A DNA stretch of 64,000 nucleotides, taken from the NCBI GenBank assembly GCA_033762315.1, contig JANRLS010000148.1, forward strand, positions 3,963 through 67,962. The letters run 5' to 3'. The stretch is from CAYLLN01 sp033762315 (GTDB taxonomy: Bacteria > Planctomycetota > Planctomycetia > Pirellulales > Pirellulaceae). Below are positions 15,851 through 24,054 of the stretch, one piece after another (position 1 is the first letter of the stretch; every line of letters begins with the position of its first letter). The notes beneath the pieces were generated by a model. That model was not told the DNA's origin. It did not search any database and saw only the letters and a program-made list of their open reading frames with translations. The position numbers and the translations under genes were made by a program.

Positions 15851-15885
15851 CGACAATTTGTCGTCCTGACCGCGACAATTTGTCG
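15851..15885. promoter_or_regulatory. Two tandem CGACAATTTGTCG dyads, possible operator
   Basis: The 13-bp dyad CGACAA-T-TTGTCG occurs twice without a mismatch, at 15851-15863 and 15873-15885. The centres are 22 bp apart, about two helical turns. The pair lies in the divergent region between the zinc-ribbon gene (minus) and yajC-secDF (plus). A related dyad, TTGTCG-CT-CGACAA, lies upstream of lexA at 22600. Identity, symmetry and spacing argue for a dimeric repressor site. Which protein binds it is unknown. Confidence 0.55.
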
Positions 15886-15982
15886 CTCCCGCCCAATTGC
15901 CAGCACCGGGCCGCTGGCCTTGCCCCTGTTGACGCAAGGCTTTATCATCTAGCGGTTTACGAACGATTGGCGGCCTGCGCCG

Positions 15983-16423
15983 GTGGCGTCGGGCCGTTTG
16001 CCTTTTGGTGGCGGAGCGACTGCGTTGATTGATTTTCTTCACGGGGGGGGCGGATGGCTGCTGGCTCAGGCCGCTGCCAATCCCAAGCCAGCGGGAGGGG
16101 GCGGACTATCCGATCTGCTCTTCGGCAACATGATGTTGCCCCTCATGATTACGCTGCTGCTCATGTATTTTCTGCTCATGCGCCCCGAACAGCGAAAGCG
16201 CAAAGAGCAGGAAAAGCTGCTCACCAGCCTCAAGGCCAACGACCATGTCGTCACCATCGGCGGCATTTGTGGCGTAGTGGTGCAAGCGTCGCCCGGCTCG
16301 AGCGTGGTGACGATTCGGGTGGACGACAAAGCGGGGACCAAGCTCCGCGTGCTCCGCAGCGCCATTTCACGCATCGGCACGCCCGACGAAGCGGCCGAGG
16401 ACGAGGCCAAAGAGGGGAAATAG
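15983..16423 (+). CDS. yajC: YajC, Sec translocon accessory membrane protein
   Basis: 146 residues from a GTG. A TTG at 16025 with GGAG upstream is an alternative start, giving 132 residues. One transmembrane helix (LPLMITLLLMYFLLMRP) is followed by the YajC signature: RPEQRKRKEQEKLLTSLK, NDHVVTIGGICGVV, then an SH3-like tail ending in acidic residues. An N-terminal Gly-rich extension is longer than in most YajC. It precedes secDF by 108 bp, the normal yajC-secD-secF order, and assists the SecDF part of the translocase in the cytoplasmic membrane. Confidence 0.9.
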   Translation: MASGRLPFGGGATALIDFLHGGGGWLLAQAAANPKPAGGGGLSDLLFGNMMLPLMITLLLMYFLLMRPEQRKRKEQEKLLTSLKANDHVVTIGGICGVVVQASPGSSVVTIRVDDKAGTKLRVLRSAISRIGTPDEAAEDEAKEGK

Positions 16424-16531
16424 CCACTGCCGGCCGAAGCTTCGCGCTTCGCCGACCGAGCGGCGACCCATCGGCCCGCCGCCAACGTATAGGATTCAGC
16501 ATTGCTTTCACCGGGGTAAGGGATTCCTGCC

Positions 16532-19500
16532 ATGTTCGACCTTTCCACGCCGCTCTCCCTCTTGGGAGCCGAGCAGCCCGTCAACCGCCTCATCAACTTC
16601 CAATTTCCCGAGCTGATTCCGGGAATGTCCACGCTGGGCCTGGTCATTCTGGCCTCCATCGCGATCTCGGTCGCCATCGGCTATTGGTTCGCGTCGGCGG
16701 TTCGCCTGCCTGACTACGGCTGGAAAGTCGCGCTGGTGCTGGCCAGTTTCTCGGCCTCGCTGCTGGTCGTTCTCTTCGGCGAATACAAGCTGGGGATCGA
16801 CCTCGCCGGCGGCACCGAGCTGGCCTACGAGGTCGATCGCAAAGCGACCGCCGAGCTGAATCCGAAGGGGACCGCCGATTGGAACATGGATGGCCTGGTG
16901 CAGGTGCTGCGGCAGCGCCTCAACGACACCGGCCTCAAGGAAATCACGGTGCTGCAGATTGGCGAAGGGGAGGTCGAAGTAACCGTGCCCGAAGCCGATC
17001 AAGCCGCGATCGAGCTCGTCAAGCAGAAGATCACCACGGGCGGCGCGCTGCAGTTCATGATCGTCGCCAGCGAAAACAAAGACAGCCAGCTTTTCGACCT
17101 GGCCCGCGAACAGTCCCAGCTGACAAGCGAAGATGAGCGAACCCGCAACGACGTGAAAGATGCCGATGGTCGCCGGCTGGGCTACTGGGCGCGCGTCGGC
17201 CGCGAGGACGATACCCGCCCCGATTCGCCGTTTCGCGATCCGGGCATCGGCCAGGGGCTGTTGCGAGTCGCCAAGCTGAAGGACCTGAAAAACAACCAGA
17301 AGCCCGCCCCCGATCGTCCGAAGCTGGGGGAAATTATCGAGGTCCCCCCGCAAATTGCCGGCAATGTCGCCGCGCTGCAAGCCTATCTCGCCAGCCGCGA
17401 CATCACCGAAATCGACGCCCTGATGGTCTATGACGCCGATAACGACGTGCGCGGCGAGGATTTGTCGTTTGCCTTCGCCAGCCGCGACGAATCGCTCCGT
17501 CCCTGCATCAAGTTCAACATGCGGACGTTCGGCAGCCAGAAAATGGGCTACCTCACCTCGCACAACCTGCAGCGCAAGCTGGCGATCATTTTCGACGGCA
17601 AGCTCCTCTCGGCCCCCGTCATCCAAAGCCGGATTAGCGACAGCGGGCAAATCACCGGGCAATTCACTCAGGAAGAAGTCGATTTCGTCGTCAACATCCT
17701 GAAATCGGGCAGCTTGCCCGTGGTGCTGAATAAAGAACCGATCAAGGACGACCCGGTCGATTCGGCTCTCGGCCGCGACATGAAGGAAAAGGGAATCATG
17801 TCGATTGGCATCGCCCTCGTGGTGGTGCTGGGGTTTGTGCTGCTGTACTACCGCTTTTCTGGCCTTGTGGCGTGCTTTGCCCTGCTGCTGAACTTGCTGC
17901 TCACCGTGGCGATCATGTTCCTGGTGTCGGCACCGTTTTCACTGGCGGGATTGGCGGGCCTGGTGCTTACCGTCGGCATGTCGGTCGATGCGAACGTGCT
18001 GATCTTCGAGCGAATGCGCGAGGAGTTGGCCCGCGGCACCGGCCTGCGAATGGCGATTCGCAACGGCTTCGACCGGGCGATGGTGACGATCATCGACAGC
18101 AACCTGACGACCCTCCTCACCGCCGTGGTGCTGTATTGGATCGGCACCGACCAGGTAAAGGGCTTCGGCGCGACGCTCATCCTCGGCATTCTCACCAGTA
18201 TGTTCACGGCGATCTTCGTCTCCCGCGTGATTTTGGAAGTCGGCGAGCGAACCCGGTGGATGAAGACGATCAAGTTCAACAACCTCTTCCCCACGCCTTC
18301 CATCGATTGGTGTGCCTACCTGAAGCCCGCGCTCGCCGCCTCGGGAGTCATCATTCTGATTGGCCTCGTCGCCACGTTTGCCCGCGGCAAAGGCATTTTC
18401 GACATCGACCTGGGAGGAGGCACCTTCGCGACGTTCGTCCTCCGCGAGCCGCTCGAGACGAGCCAGGTCCGCGCGAAAATCGACGCGGCTTTCGCCAAGG
18501 AGATCGACCCCACTACCAAGGGGCGCGTTTCCTACTCCGTCAACAAGTTGAACCTGGAAAACGAAAAACCCGACTCGGTCTATAAGGTTCGCAGCAGCCT
18601 CGCCGATAAAACGCGGCTCATGGAAATCCTTCGCGATACGTTTCGCGCTCCCGATGGCAGCGAAGGGCTAAAGACCTATCAGGTCGCCTGGACTGACCTC
18701 AAGGAAACCACCGCCGCTCCGCCGGTCGATCCCGTCAAGCCGACGGAACCCAAACCCGCCGAGCCAATGCCCGCCGAGCCTAAACCGGCGGAACCTGCTC
18801 CCGCCGAGCCGAAACCCGCCGAACCAAAACCTGCGGATCCCAAACCCACCGACCCTGCGCCAGCCGAGCCAAAACCTGCCGAGCCCAAGCCCACGGAACC
18901 AAAACCGGCGGAGCCAAAGCCTGATTCCACCAAGCCGGCTGATAAGCCCGCCGAGGATAAGCCGGAGTCGGGTGAGAAACCGTGCGGCGAAGAAGAAAAG
19001 CCTGCCGAAACGCCAAAGGCCGACGATAAGCCCGCCACGGAGAAACCAGCCGAGGAGAAGCCAGCGGCCGAAAAGCCCGCCGAAACGCAGCCACCAACGA
19101 CGCCACCAGCGGATAAGCCGGCCGAAACGACTCCCCCCACGACGACGCCGGCCGCCACTCCGCCCGCGGAACCAGCAACTCCTGCGCCGACGCCAGTTCC
19201 GGCCGCACCGGCAGTCACCACGTCGGCCGTGCTCGATCTCAGCAGCGGGCCGCTCTCGACCCAGGAACTCAAGCCGCTGTTGACTCGCGCGGCGACCGAA
19301 GCCTTGGGCACCGCTCCGACCATCGAGATTCAGAATCCGGCCGACGATTCGTCCAGCCTCGCCGCCTTCGACCGCTTCACCGTCACGCTCCACGTGCCGC
19401 AAGCCGAGGCGCTGGAGGTGCTGGAAAAGTTCCGGGCCAACCGCGAGCAAGACGTGGTCTGGCGGTCGTCGGGCCAGAACAAGGGGCAAGTCACGATCAA

Positions 19501-20074
19501 CGCCCAGCTGCGCGCGGCGGCGGCCATCGTCGTCAGCCTGATCGGGATTCTCGCGTACGTCTGGTTTCGCTTCCTCAAGGCGATTTGGGGGATCGCGGCC
19601 ATTGCCGCCCTCGCCCATGACGCCCTGGTCATGCTCGGCGGCATCGCCATCAGCTATTGGCTCGCCAGCAGCCTCGGCTTTTTGCAAGTCGAGGAATTCA
19701 AAATCAGCTTGCCGGTGGTGGCCGCGTTTTTGACGCTCATCGGCTATTCGGTGAACGACACGATCGTGATCTTCGACCGCATCCGCGAGATCCGCGGCAA
19801 AAGCCCCGATATCACCGCCAAAATGATCAACGACGCGGTGAATCAAACGTTTGCCCGCACGATCTTGACCGGCGGCACCACGCTGATGGTGGTGACGATC
19901 CTGTATTTCCTCGGCGGCGAGGGGATTCACGCCTTCGCGTTCGCGCTGCTGATCGGCGTCATTTCGGGGAGCTACAGCACGGTGTTTATCGCCGCGCCGC
20001 TGCTCCTGTGGCTGCTCGGCAAGCCCTCGGCCGGCACCGCCGCCGGCCGCCGCGAAATGGCGAAGTCGGCGTAG
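16532..20074 (+). CDS. secDF: Fused SecD-SecF protein-export subunit with long Pro/Ala/Glu insertion
   Basis: 1180 residues. Two N-terminal hydrophobic segments (about 33-52 and 64-82, one more than usual) precede the SecD first periplasmic domain, marked by LGIDLAGGTELAYEV at ~87. The SecD membrane part (about 425-590) contains GMSVDANVLIFERMREEL. SecF starts with FDIDLGGGTFATF (~625), and its membrane part contains GYSVNDTIVIFDRIREIR. Within the SecF periplasmic region, residues ~724-896 are low complexity, dominated by EPKPAEP units and then Glu/Lys/Pro/Thr. SecDF uses the proton gradient to help pull exported proteins across the membrane. The insertion is in frame and G+C-typical, not a frameshift. 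It ends 7 bp from the convergent tsaB gene. Confidence 0.94.
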   Translation: MFDLSTPLSLLGAEQPVNRLINFQFPELIPGMSTLGLVILASIAISVAIGYWFASAVRLPDYGWKVALVLASFSASLLVVLFGEYKLGIDLAGGTELAYEVDRKATAELNPKGTADWNMDGLVQVLRQRLNDTGLKEITVLQIGEGEVEVTVPEADQAAIELVKQKITTGGALQFMIVASENKDSQLFDLAREQSQLTSEDERTRNDVKDADGRRLGYWARVGREDDTRPDSPFRDPGIGQGLLRVAKLKDLKNNQKPAPDRPKLGEIIEVPPQIAGNVAALQAYLASRDITEIDALMVYDADNDVRGEDLSFAFASRDESLRPCIKFNMRTFGSQKMGYLTSHNLQRKLAIIFDGKLLSAPVIQSRISDSGQITGQFTQEEVDFVVNILKSGSLPVVLNKEPIKDDPVDSALGRDMKEKGIMSIGIALVVVLGFVLLYYRFSGLVACFALLLNLLLTVAIMFLVSAPFSLAGLAGLVLTVGMSVDANVLIFERMREELARGTGLRMAIRNGFDRAMVTIIDSNLTTLLTAVVLYWIGTDQVKGFGATLILGILTSMFTAIFVSRVILEVGERTRWMKTIKFNNLFPTPSIDWCAYLKPALAASGVIILIGLVATFARGKGIFDIDLGGGTFATFVLREPLETSQVRAKIDAAFAKEIDPTTKGRVSYSVNKLNLENEKPDSVYKVRSSLADKTRLMEILRDTFRAPDGSEGLKTYQVAWTDLKETTAAPPVDPVKPTEPKPAEPMPAEPKPAEPAPAEPKPAEPKPADPKPTDPAPAEPKPAEPKPTEPKPAEPKPDSTKPADKPAEDKPESGEKPCGEEEKPAETPKADDKPATEKPAEEKPAAEKPAETQPPTTPPADKPAETTPPTTTPAATPPAEPATPAPTPVPAAPAVTTSAVLDLSSGPLSTQELKPLLTRAATEALGTAPTIEIQNPADDSSSLAAFDRFTVTLHVPQAEALEVLEKFRANREQDVVWRSSGQNKGQVTINAQLRAAAAIVVSLIGILAYVWFRFLKAIWGIAAIAALAHDALVMLGGIAISYWLASSLGFLQVEEFKISLPVVAAFLTLIGYSVNDTIVIFDRIREIRGKSPDITAKMINDAVNQTFARTILTGGTTLMVVTILYFLGGEGIHAFAFALLIGVISGSYSTVFIAAPLLLWLLGKPSAGTAAGRREMAKSA

Positions 20075-20081
20075 CGGTCGA

Positions 20082-20765
20082 TCATCCCGTTCGCCCGGCT
20101 TTTTCCTCAGCGGCGCTGGCCCGCCCGTAGGCCGGCGCGAGCTTCCACAGGTCGTCGCGCCGTCCCGCCGCATGGGCAGCCGCGGCGAGCCGGGCCACCG
20201 TGGCCGCTTGCGGCTCCCAAGTGGATTTGTCGGCGACGATCACTCCCGCCGGCAACCGCGCGACGAGGTTCGCCAAAACCGGCCCCGCAACCACCGCGCC
20301 GGGAGCCAGTTCCGCTCGCCACGATTCGCTCGCCACGAGCCGATTGGGTGCGAGTCGCCGCGGCCCCGCCGGCGACATCTCAAAACGGGCGACGAACAAC
20401 TCCGCGCGCTGTGCATCGAGGACGCATTCCAGTTGCCCCGCGCCAAAATCGCCAGCGACCTGATGGGCGATCACATCGAGCGTGTCGAGGCCGAGCACGT
20501 CGCATCCCAGGGCATAGGCCAAGGTCTTCGCGGTCGTCACTCCCACCCGCAACCCGGTAAACGAACCGGGGCCGACCGTCGCCGCCACCAGCCCCACTTC
20601 TCCCATTTGCTTCCTGGTTTGCGACAGAATTTGACCAATCGCCGGAGCCAGCGACTGCGCCGAGCGAGTCGCGGCTGGCAGCTGCAATGCGGCCAGAACC
20701 GCGTCTCCGGCAACCAGCGCGACGCTGCCGGCCCGCGCGGAAGTTTCAATCCCCAAAGTCAGCAC
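20082..20765 (-). CDS. tsaB: TsaB, tRNA threonylcarbamoyladenosine (t6A) modification subunit
   Basis: 227 residues. The start is the GTG at 20763-20765, giving MLTLGIETSARAGSVAL as in TsaB/YeaZ, with AGGA eight bases upstream. A TTG seven codons earlier is less likely. Family phrases: SLAPAIGQIL, VGPGSFTGLRVGVTTAKTLAYAL and a diverged C-terminal half. TsaB is an inactive paralogue of the Kae1/TsaD fold that scaffolds TsaD and TsaE to make t6A37 on ANN-decoding tRNAs. It is divergently placed from the metallophosphoesterase gene. Confidence 0.92.
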   Translation of the reverse strand: MLTLGIETSARAGSVALVAGDAVLAALQLPAATRSAQSLAPAIGQILSQTRKQMGEVGLVAATVGPGSFTGLRVGVTTAKTLAYALGCDVLGLDTLDVIAHQVAGDFGAGQLECVLDAQRAELFVARFEMSPAGPRRLAPNRLVASESWRAELAPGAVVAGPVLANLVARLPAGVIVADKSTWEPQAATVARLAAAAHAAGRRDDLWKLAPAYGRASAAEEKAGRTG

Positions 20766-20827
20766 GTTAAAATTCCTACAGCCCAATTGCCGGGCGTCCG
20801 GCGAAAGCCGCCCGCCGACCCTTCGCC

Positions 20828-20856
20828 TTGACCAAAACCTAGGCCAGTCCTAGATT
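20828..20856 (+). promoter_or_regulatory. Sigma-70-type promoter for the metallophosphoesterase gene
   Basis: TTGACC (20828-20833) and TAGATT (20851-20856) are separated by exactly 17 bp. Initiation near 20863 would give a leader of about 80 nt before the GTG at 20943. This is by inspection only. Confidence 0.5.
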
Positions 20857-20942
20857 TACGTATTCGCTTGCCCTCGGCGGGCCTTGCTCCGTGCCATGTC
20901 ATGTCCACTTCCGCCCGAGCCATTGAAGTCGAAGGAACCGGT

Positions 20943-21695
20943 GTGAAGCGGGCTCTGATTAGCGACATCCACGCCAACCTGGAAGCTCTCCAGGTCGTGT
21001 TGGCCGACATCCGTTCGCAAGGCATCCGCGAGATCTACTGCCTCGGCGATATTGTCGGCTACGGGCCGAATCCGTGCGAGTGCCTCGACGAGGTGATCGC
21101 CCGTTGCAAGGTGACGATCTTGGGGAACCACGATCAGGCCACCTTGTTCGATCCCGACGGCTTCAATCCGATCGCCCTGCGGGCCGTTTATTGGACCCGC
21201 GATCAGCTCGAAACGGGCCCCGGCACCCCGTCGCAAAAAAACAAGCGGTGGGATTTTTTGGGTGAATTGCACCGCACGCACACCGAGGGGGATATTCTGT
21301 TCGTCCACGGTTCTCCGCGCGAGCCAACGAACGAATACGTCTTCCCCGAAGATATCTACAACCAGCGAAAAATGGATGCCCTGTTCGGCCGCATCCAAAA
21401 ATACTGCTTCCAAGGACACACCCACCTGCCGGGCGTCTTCACCTACGACTATCGCTTCACCCCTCCCGAAGATTGCAACTATCAGTATCAACTGGGGGAG
21501 CAGAAGGCGATGATCAACGTCGGCAGCGTCGGCCAGCCGCGCGACGGCGATCCGCGAGCCTGCTACGTCATTCTCGATGGGGGGAGCGTCACCTTCCGCC
21601 GACTCGAATACGACGTGCAGCTCACGCGCAAGAAAATCTACGAGGCCCCCGAGCTCGATAACGCTCTCGGGGACCGGCTCGTCGCGGGACGCTAG
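20943..21695 (+). CDS. Calcineurin-like metallophosphoesterase
   Basis: 250 residues. The five-block metal site is complete: ALISDIHANLEAL (D, H), YCLGDIVGYGPNP (GD), ILGNHDQAT (GNHD), FVHGSPREP (H) and GHTHLP (GHxH). SVGQPRDGDPRA near the end is typical of the YfcE/MJ0936-like branch, which cleaves phosphodiesters or phosphoproteins. The substrate is unknown. The GTG at 20943 follows AAGGA at good spacing and gives MKRALISDIHAN, the usual N-terminus. An ATG at 20901 would add 14 residues. A palindromic repeat cluster follows. Confidence 0.85.
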   Translation: MKRALISDIHANLEALQVVLADIRSQGIREIYCLGDIVGYGPNPCECLDEVIARCKVTILGNHDQATLFDPDGFNPIALRAVYWTRDQLETGPGTPSQKNKRWDFLGELHRTHTEGDILFVHGSPREPTNEYVFPEDIYNQRKMDALFGRIQKYCFQGHTHLPGVFTYDYRFTPPEDCNYQYQLGEQKAMINVGSVGQPRDGDPRACYVILDGGSVTFRRLEYDVQLTRKKIYEAPELDNALGDRLVAGR

Positions 21696-21723
21696 TCGAT
21701 CTTCTCGGCGACACGCGGAAACC

Positions 21724-21822
21724 GTAGGACGAAGCCGGGCTTCGTCGGCGACACGTCATCGTAGGACGAAGCCATGCTTCGTCGGCGACTCGCCAATCAC
21801 TGGGCGAAGCGAGGCTTTGCCC
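21724..21822. repeat. Cluster of three hairpin repeats of the GACGAAGCC/GGCTTCGTC type
   Basis: Two near-identical units start GTAGGACGAAGCC and end GCTTCGTCGGCGAC (hairpins 21728-21746 and 21765-21783, differing in the loop and flank). A third, more diverged hairpin, GGGCGAAGC-GAG-GCTTTGCCC, spans 21802-21822. They fill the gap between the convergent metallophosphoesterase and lexA genes, like REP elements, and may act as a two-way transcription barrier. Confidence 0.75.
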
Positions 21823-21882
21823 TACGCAATTGCAAGACTTCGCCCCACGCAATCACTCGCGGATTATCGCTCGCCGCGGCCG

Positions 21883-22503
21883 CTAGTTCATGTTCCGCAC
21901 GACCCCGACGACCACGCCGACGACACTCGCTTCCTTGACGTAGATCGGGGCCATCGACGAATTGGCGGGTTGCAACCGGACGCGATGCGCCTCGGGATGC
22001 CAGAACTTGAGCGTCGCCTCTCCATCGGGAGTCTGAGCGACCACCATTTGCCCCGGCTGGGCGGTCTTCTGCTTTTTGCAGACGACATAATCCCCATCGG
22101 AAACGTGGGCCTCGATCATCGATTCGCCGCTCACCTTCAGGACGAACAGGTTTTTCTTCGAGAACATCTCGCCGAAATCGACCCGTTCGGTTTGCTCCCA
22201 GGCGAGCGTCGTCAGCCCGGCCGCGACGGTGCCGGCGAGCGGCAGTCCCTTGCTCTCGGCCATGATTTCCGGGGCGAGCTCGATCGCGCGGGCGACCGCC
22301 CGGTCGGCCTTGCGAACGCGATGCAAAATCCCCTTTTTCTCGAGCGCCCGCAGGTGGCACATGACCCCGTTCGGCGAGCTGATCTGAAAATGCTCCCCAA
22401 TTTCGCGGACCGTCGGCCCATAGCCGCGAGTGAGCACCCGCTCGCGAATGAAGTCGAAAACTTCCATCTGACGCGAGGTAAGTTGATCGATAAGTTGACC
22501 CAT
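21883..22503 (-). CDS. lexA: LexA, SOS-response repressor and self-cleaving protease
   Basis: 206 residues. The winged-helix DNA-binding domain (1-~65) includes TVREIGEHFQISSPNGVMCH as recognition region. The self-cleavage site is A90-G91 in LPLAGTVAAG. The catalytic Ser is S128 (VSGESMIEAHV) and the general base is K166 (GEATLKFW). RecA filament would trigger cleavage and SOS gene induction. The recognition helix differs from the E. coli type, so an unrelated operator sequence is expected. The dyads at 22580-22613, about 80-110 bp upstream of the ATG, are candidates for autoregulation. Confidence 0.95.
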   Translation of the reverse strand: MGQLIDQLTSRQMEVFDFIRERVLTRGYGPTVREIGEHFQISSPNGVMCHLRALEKKGILHRVRKADRAVARAIELAPEIMAESKGLPLAGTVAAGLTTLAWEQTERVDFGEMFSKKNLFVLKVSGESMIEAHVSDGDYVVCKKQKTAQPGQMVVAQTPDGEATLKFWHPEAHRVRLQPANSSMAPIYVKEASVVGVVVGVVRNMN

Positions 22504-22579
22504 GTTTGGCCCTCCCCAGGGAAATGAACGAAGTGTACCCTGTGAAGTTTATTACAGGTACCGGCGAAGTCAATAGCGG

Positions 22580-22613
22580 TTGTACACAATCTGAAAAAAT
22601 TGTCGCTCGACAA
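22580..22613. promoter_or_regulatory. Candidate operator dyads upstream of lexA
   Basis: TTGT-AC-ACAA (22580-22589) and the longer perfect dyad TTGTCG-CT-CGACAA (22600-22613) lie in the divergent region between lexA (minus, ATG 22503) and the Gfo/Idh gene (plus, ATG 22710). LexA genes are usually autoregulated, so one of these may be the LexA box. The TTGTCG half-site recurs at 15851-15885 before yajC, which is not a known SOS gene, so another regulator is equally possible. Confidence 0.4.
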
Positions 22614-22709
22614 CTGTCCGGCGCGGTCGCCCCGTTTGATTGGATTCCGCCTCGCCACCTCGTATGCTCTAGGGGCGTTGGCCGCCCCCTACCCTCTCGG
22701 AGCCCTCCC

Positions 22710-24020
22710 ATGTCCGACCTCTCCCGCCGCTCGTTTCTCGGTTCCTCGGCCGGATTTGTCACTGCCGCCACCCTCGCCTCGGCCGCCAGGCTGAGCCTTG
22801 CCAAAGCGGGCGATCCCGCGAATATCGCCCTTATCGGTTGCGGCGGGATGGGAACCAACCACCTGCGGCTATTGTCCGTTCGCAAGGATGTCCGCCTGGC
22901 GTATGTCTGCGATGTCGATAGCAACCGGGCGGCCGCGGCGGCGAAGGTCGTCGAGCAGAACGGCGGTAGCGCCAAGCCGGTCAAGGATTTGCGAACGGTA
23001 TTCGACGACAAGTCCATCGAAGCGGTTTGGATTGCCACCCCCGACCACTGGCATTCCCCGGCAGCCATTCTGGCGGTGAATGCGGGCAAGCATGTCTATG
23101 TCGAAAAGCCGGTGAGCCACAATGTGCGCGAAGGGCGCTTGCTGCTCGAAGCGGCTCGCCGGCAGAAGCGGGTCGTGCAAGTTGGCACCCAAAGCCGGAG
23201 CACGCCGACGGTGATGCGGGCCATCGAACTTTTGAAAGGCGGGGCCATTGGCGACGTGCTGGTCGCCAAGGCGTGGAACAGCCAACTCCGCCGCAACATT
23301 GGCCACGAGCAGCCGAGCGAACCGCCAGCCAATCTCGATTTCGATCTCTGGCTCGGCCCCGCGCCCGCGCGCAAGTATCAGACGAACCTGCTGCCGGGGG
23401 TATGGCGGTGGTGGTTCGACTTCGGCGTGGGAGATATTGGCAACGACGGCGTGCATGACATCGACGTCGCCCGCTGGGGCCTGGGCGTCACCACGCAGCC
23501 CAGCACCGCGGCGGGCCTCGGAAGCAAGTTCTTCTTCGACGACGACCAGCAATTCGCCGACACGCAGTATTGCGTGTTCGAGTGGCCTGGCGACGGCCAG
23601 GTCGGCCACAAGCGGCAGCTCATCTTCGAGCAGCGCGACTGGTCCCCTTATCGCCAAGAAGGCTACGAAAACGGCTGCGCGTTTTATGGCACCCAGGGAA
23701 TGATGCTCCTGGGCCACACGCAGGGCTTTCAGGTGTTTGGGCCGAAGAACGTTCCTGGCGAAAAAGGGGCTGGCTCGGTCGATCTGCCGGCCCATCACCA
23801 GAATTTTCTCGATTGCATCCGGACCGGTGCTCGCCCCGCGGCTGACATCGAAGAGGGGCACCTCTCGGCCTCGCTGGCCCACTTTGCGAACATCGCCTGC
23901 CGCACCGAGCGGACGCTGCACATCGACCCGACCGCCGAAACGATTGCGGAGCCCGAAGGACAGGCTCTCGTCCGCCGCAAATATCGCGAGGGGCACTGGG
24001 CCGTTCCGGCGGGGGTGTAG
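22710..24020 (+). CDS. Tat-exported Gfo/Idh/MocA-family oxidoreductase
   Basis: 436 residues. A twin-arginine signal (LSRRSFLGSSAGFVTAATLA) exports the folded NAD(P)-binding protein. The Rossmann motif is ALIGCGGMGTNHL (about 40-52), and the catalytic EKP motif is in HVYVEKPVSHN (~132). The C-terminal alpha/beta domain has WWFDFGVGDIGNDGVHDIDV, typical of the large planctomycete/Bacteroidetes secreted group that acts on sugars or polysaccharide-derived substrates in the periplasm. Upstream of the ATG at 22710 the frame is open, but the Tat motif fixes the start. The substrate is unknown. Confidence 0.9.
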   Translation: MSDLSRRSFLGSSAGFVTAATLASAARLSLAKAGDPANIALIGCGGMGTNHLRLLSVRKDVRLAYVCDVDSNRAAAAAKVVEQNGGSAKPVKDLRTVFDDKSIEAVWIATPDHWHSPAAILAVNAGKHVYVEKPVSHNVREGRLLLEAARRQKRVVQVGTQSRSTPTVMRAIELLKGGAIGDVLVAKAWNSQLRRNIGHEQPSEPPANLDFDLWLGPAPARKYQTNLLPGVWRWWFDFGVGDIGNDGVHDIDVARWGLGVTTQPSTAAGLGSKFFFDDDQQFADTQYCVFEWPGDGQVGHKRQLIFEQRDWSPYRQEGYENGCAFYGTQGMMLLGHTQGFQVFGPKNVPGEKGAGSVDLPAHHQNFLDCIRTGARPAADIEEGHLSASLAHFANIACRTERTLHIDPTAETIAEPEGQALVRRKYREGHWAVPAGV

Positions 24021-24054
24021 GCGCCCAGAGCGGTGCGATCCTAGTCTTCCCGAG

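Noticed and set aside
18702..19220. Possible tandem DNA repeat array or frameshift in secDF
   Set aside because: The units vary at the DNA level and stay in frame. The SecF motifs resume correctly afterwards, so this is coding low complexity.
18668..20173. Long minus-strand frames opposite secDF, including a Gly/Ser/Ala-rich one at 18679-19323 that resembles a repetitive surface protein
   Set aside because: The repeats are just the reverse complement of the Pro/Ala/Glu insertion in SecDF. There is no start signal.
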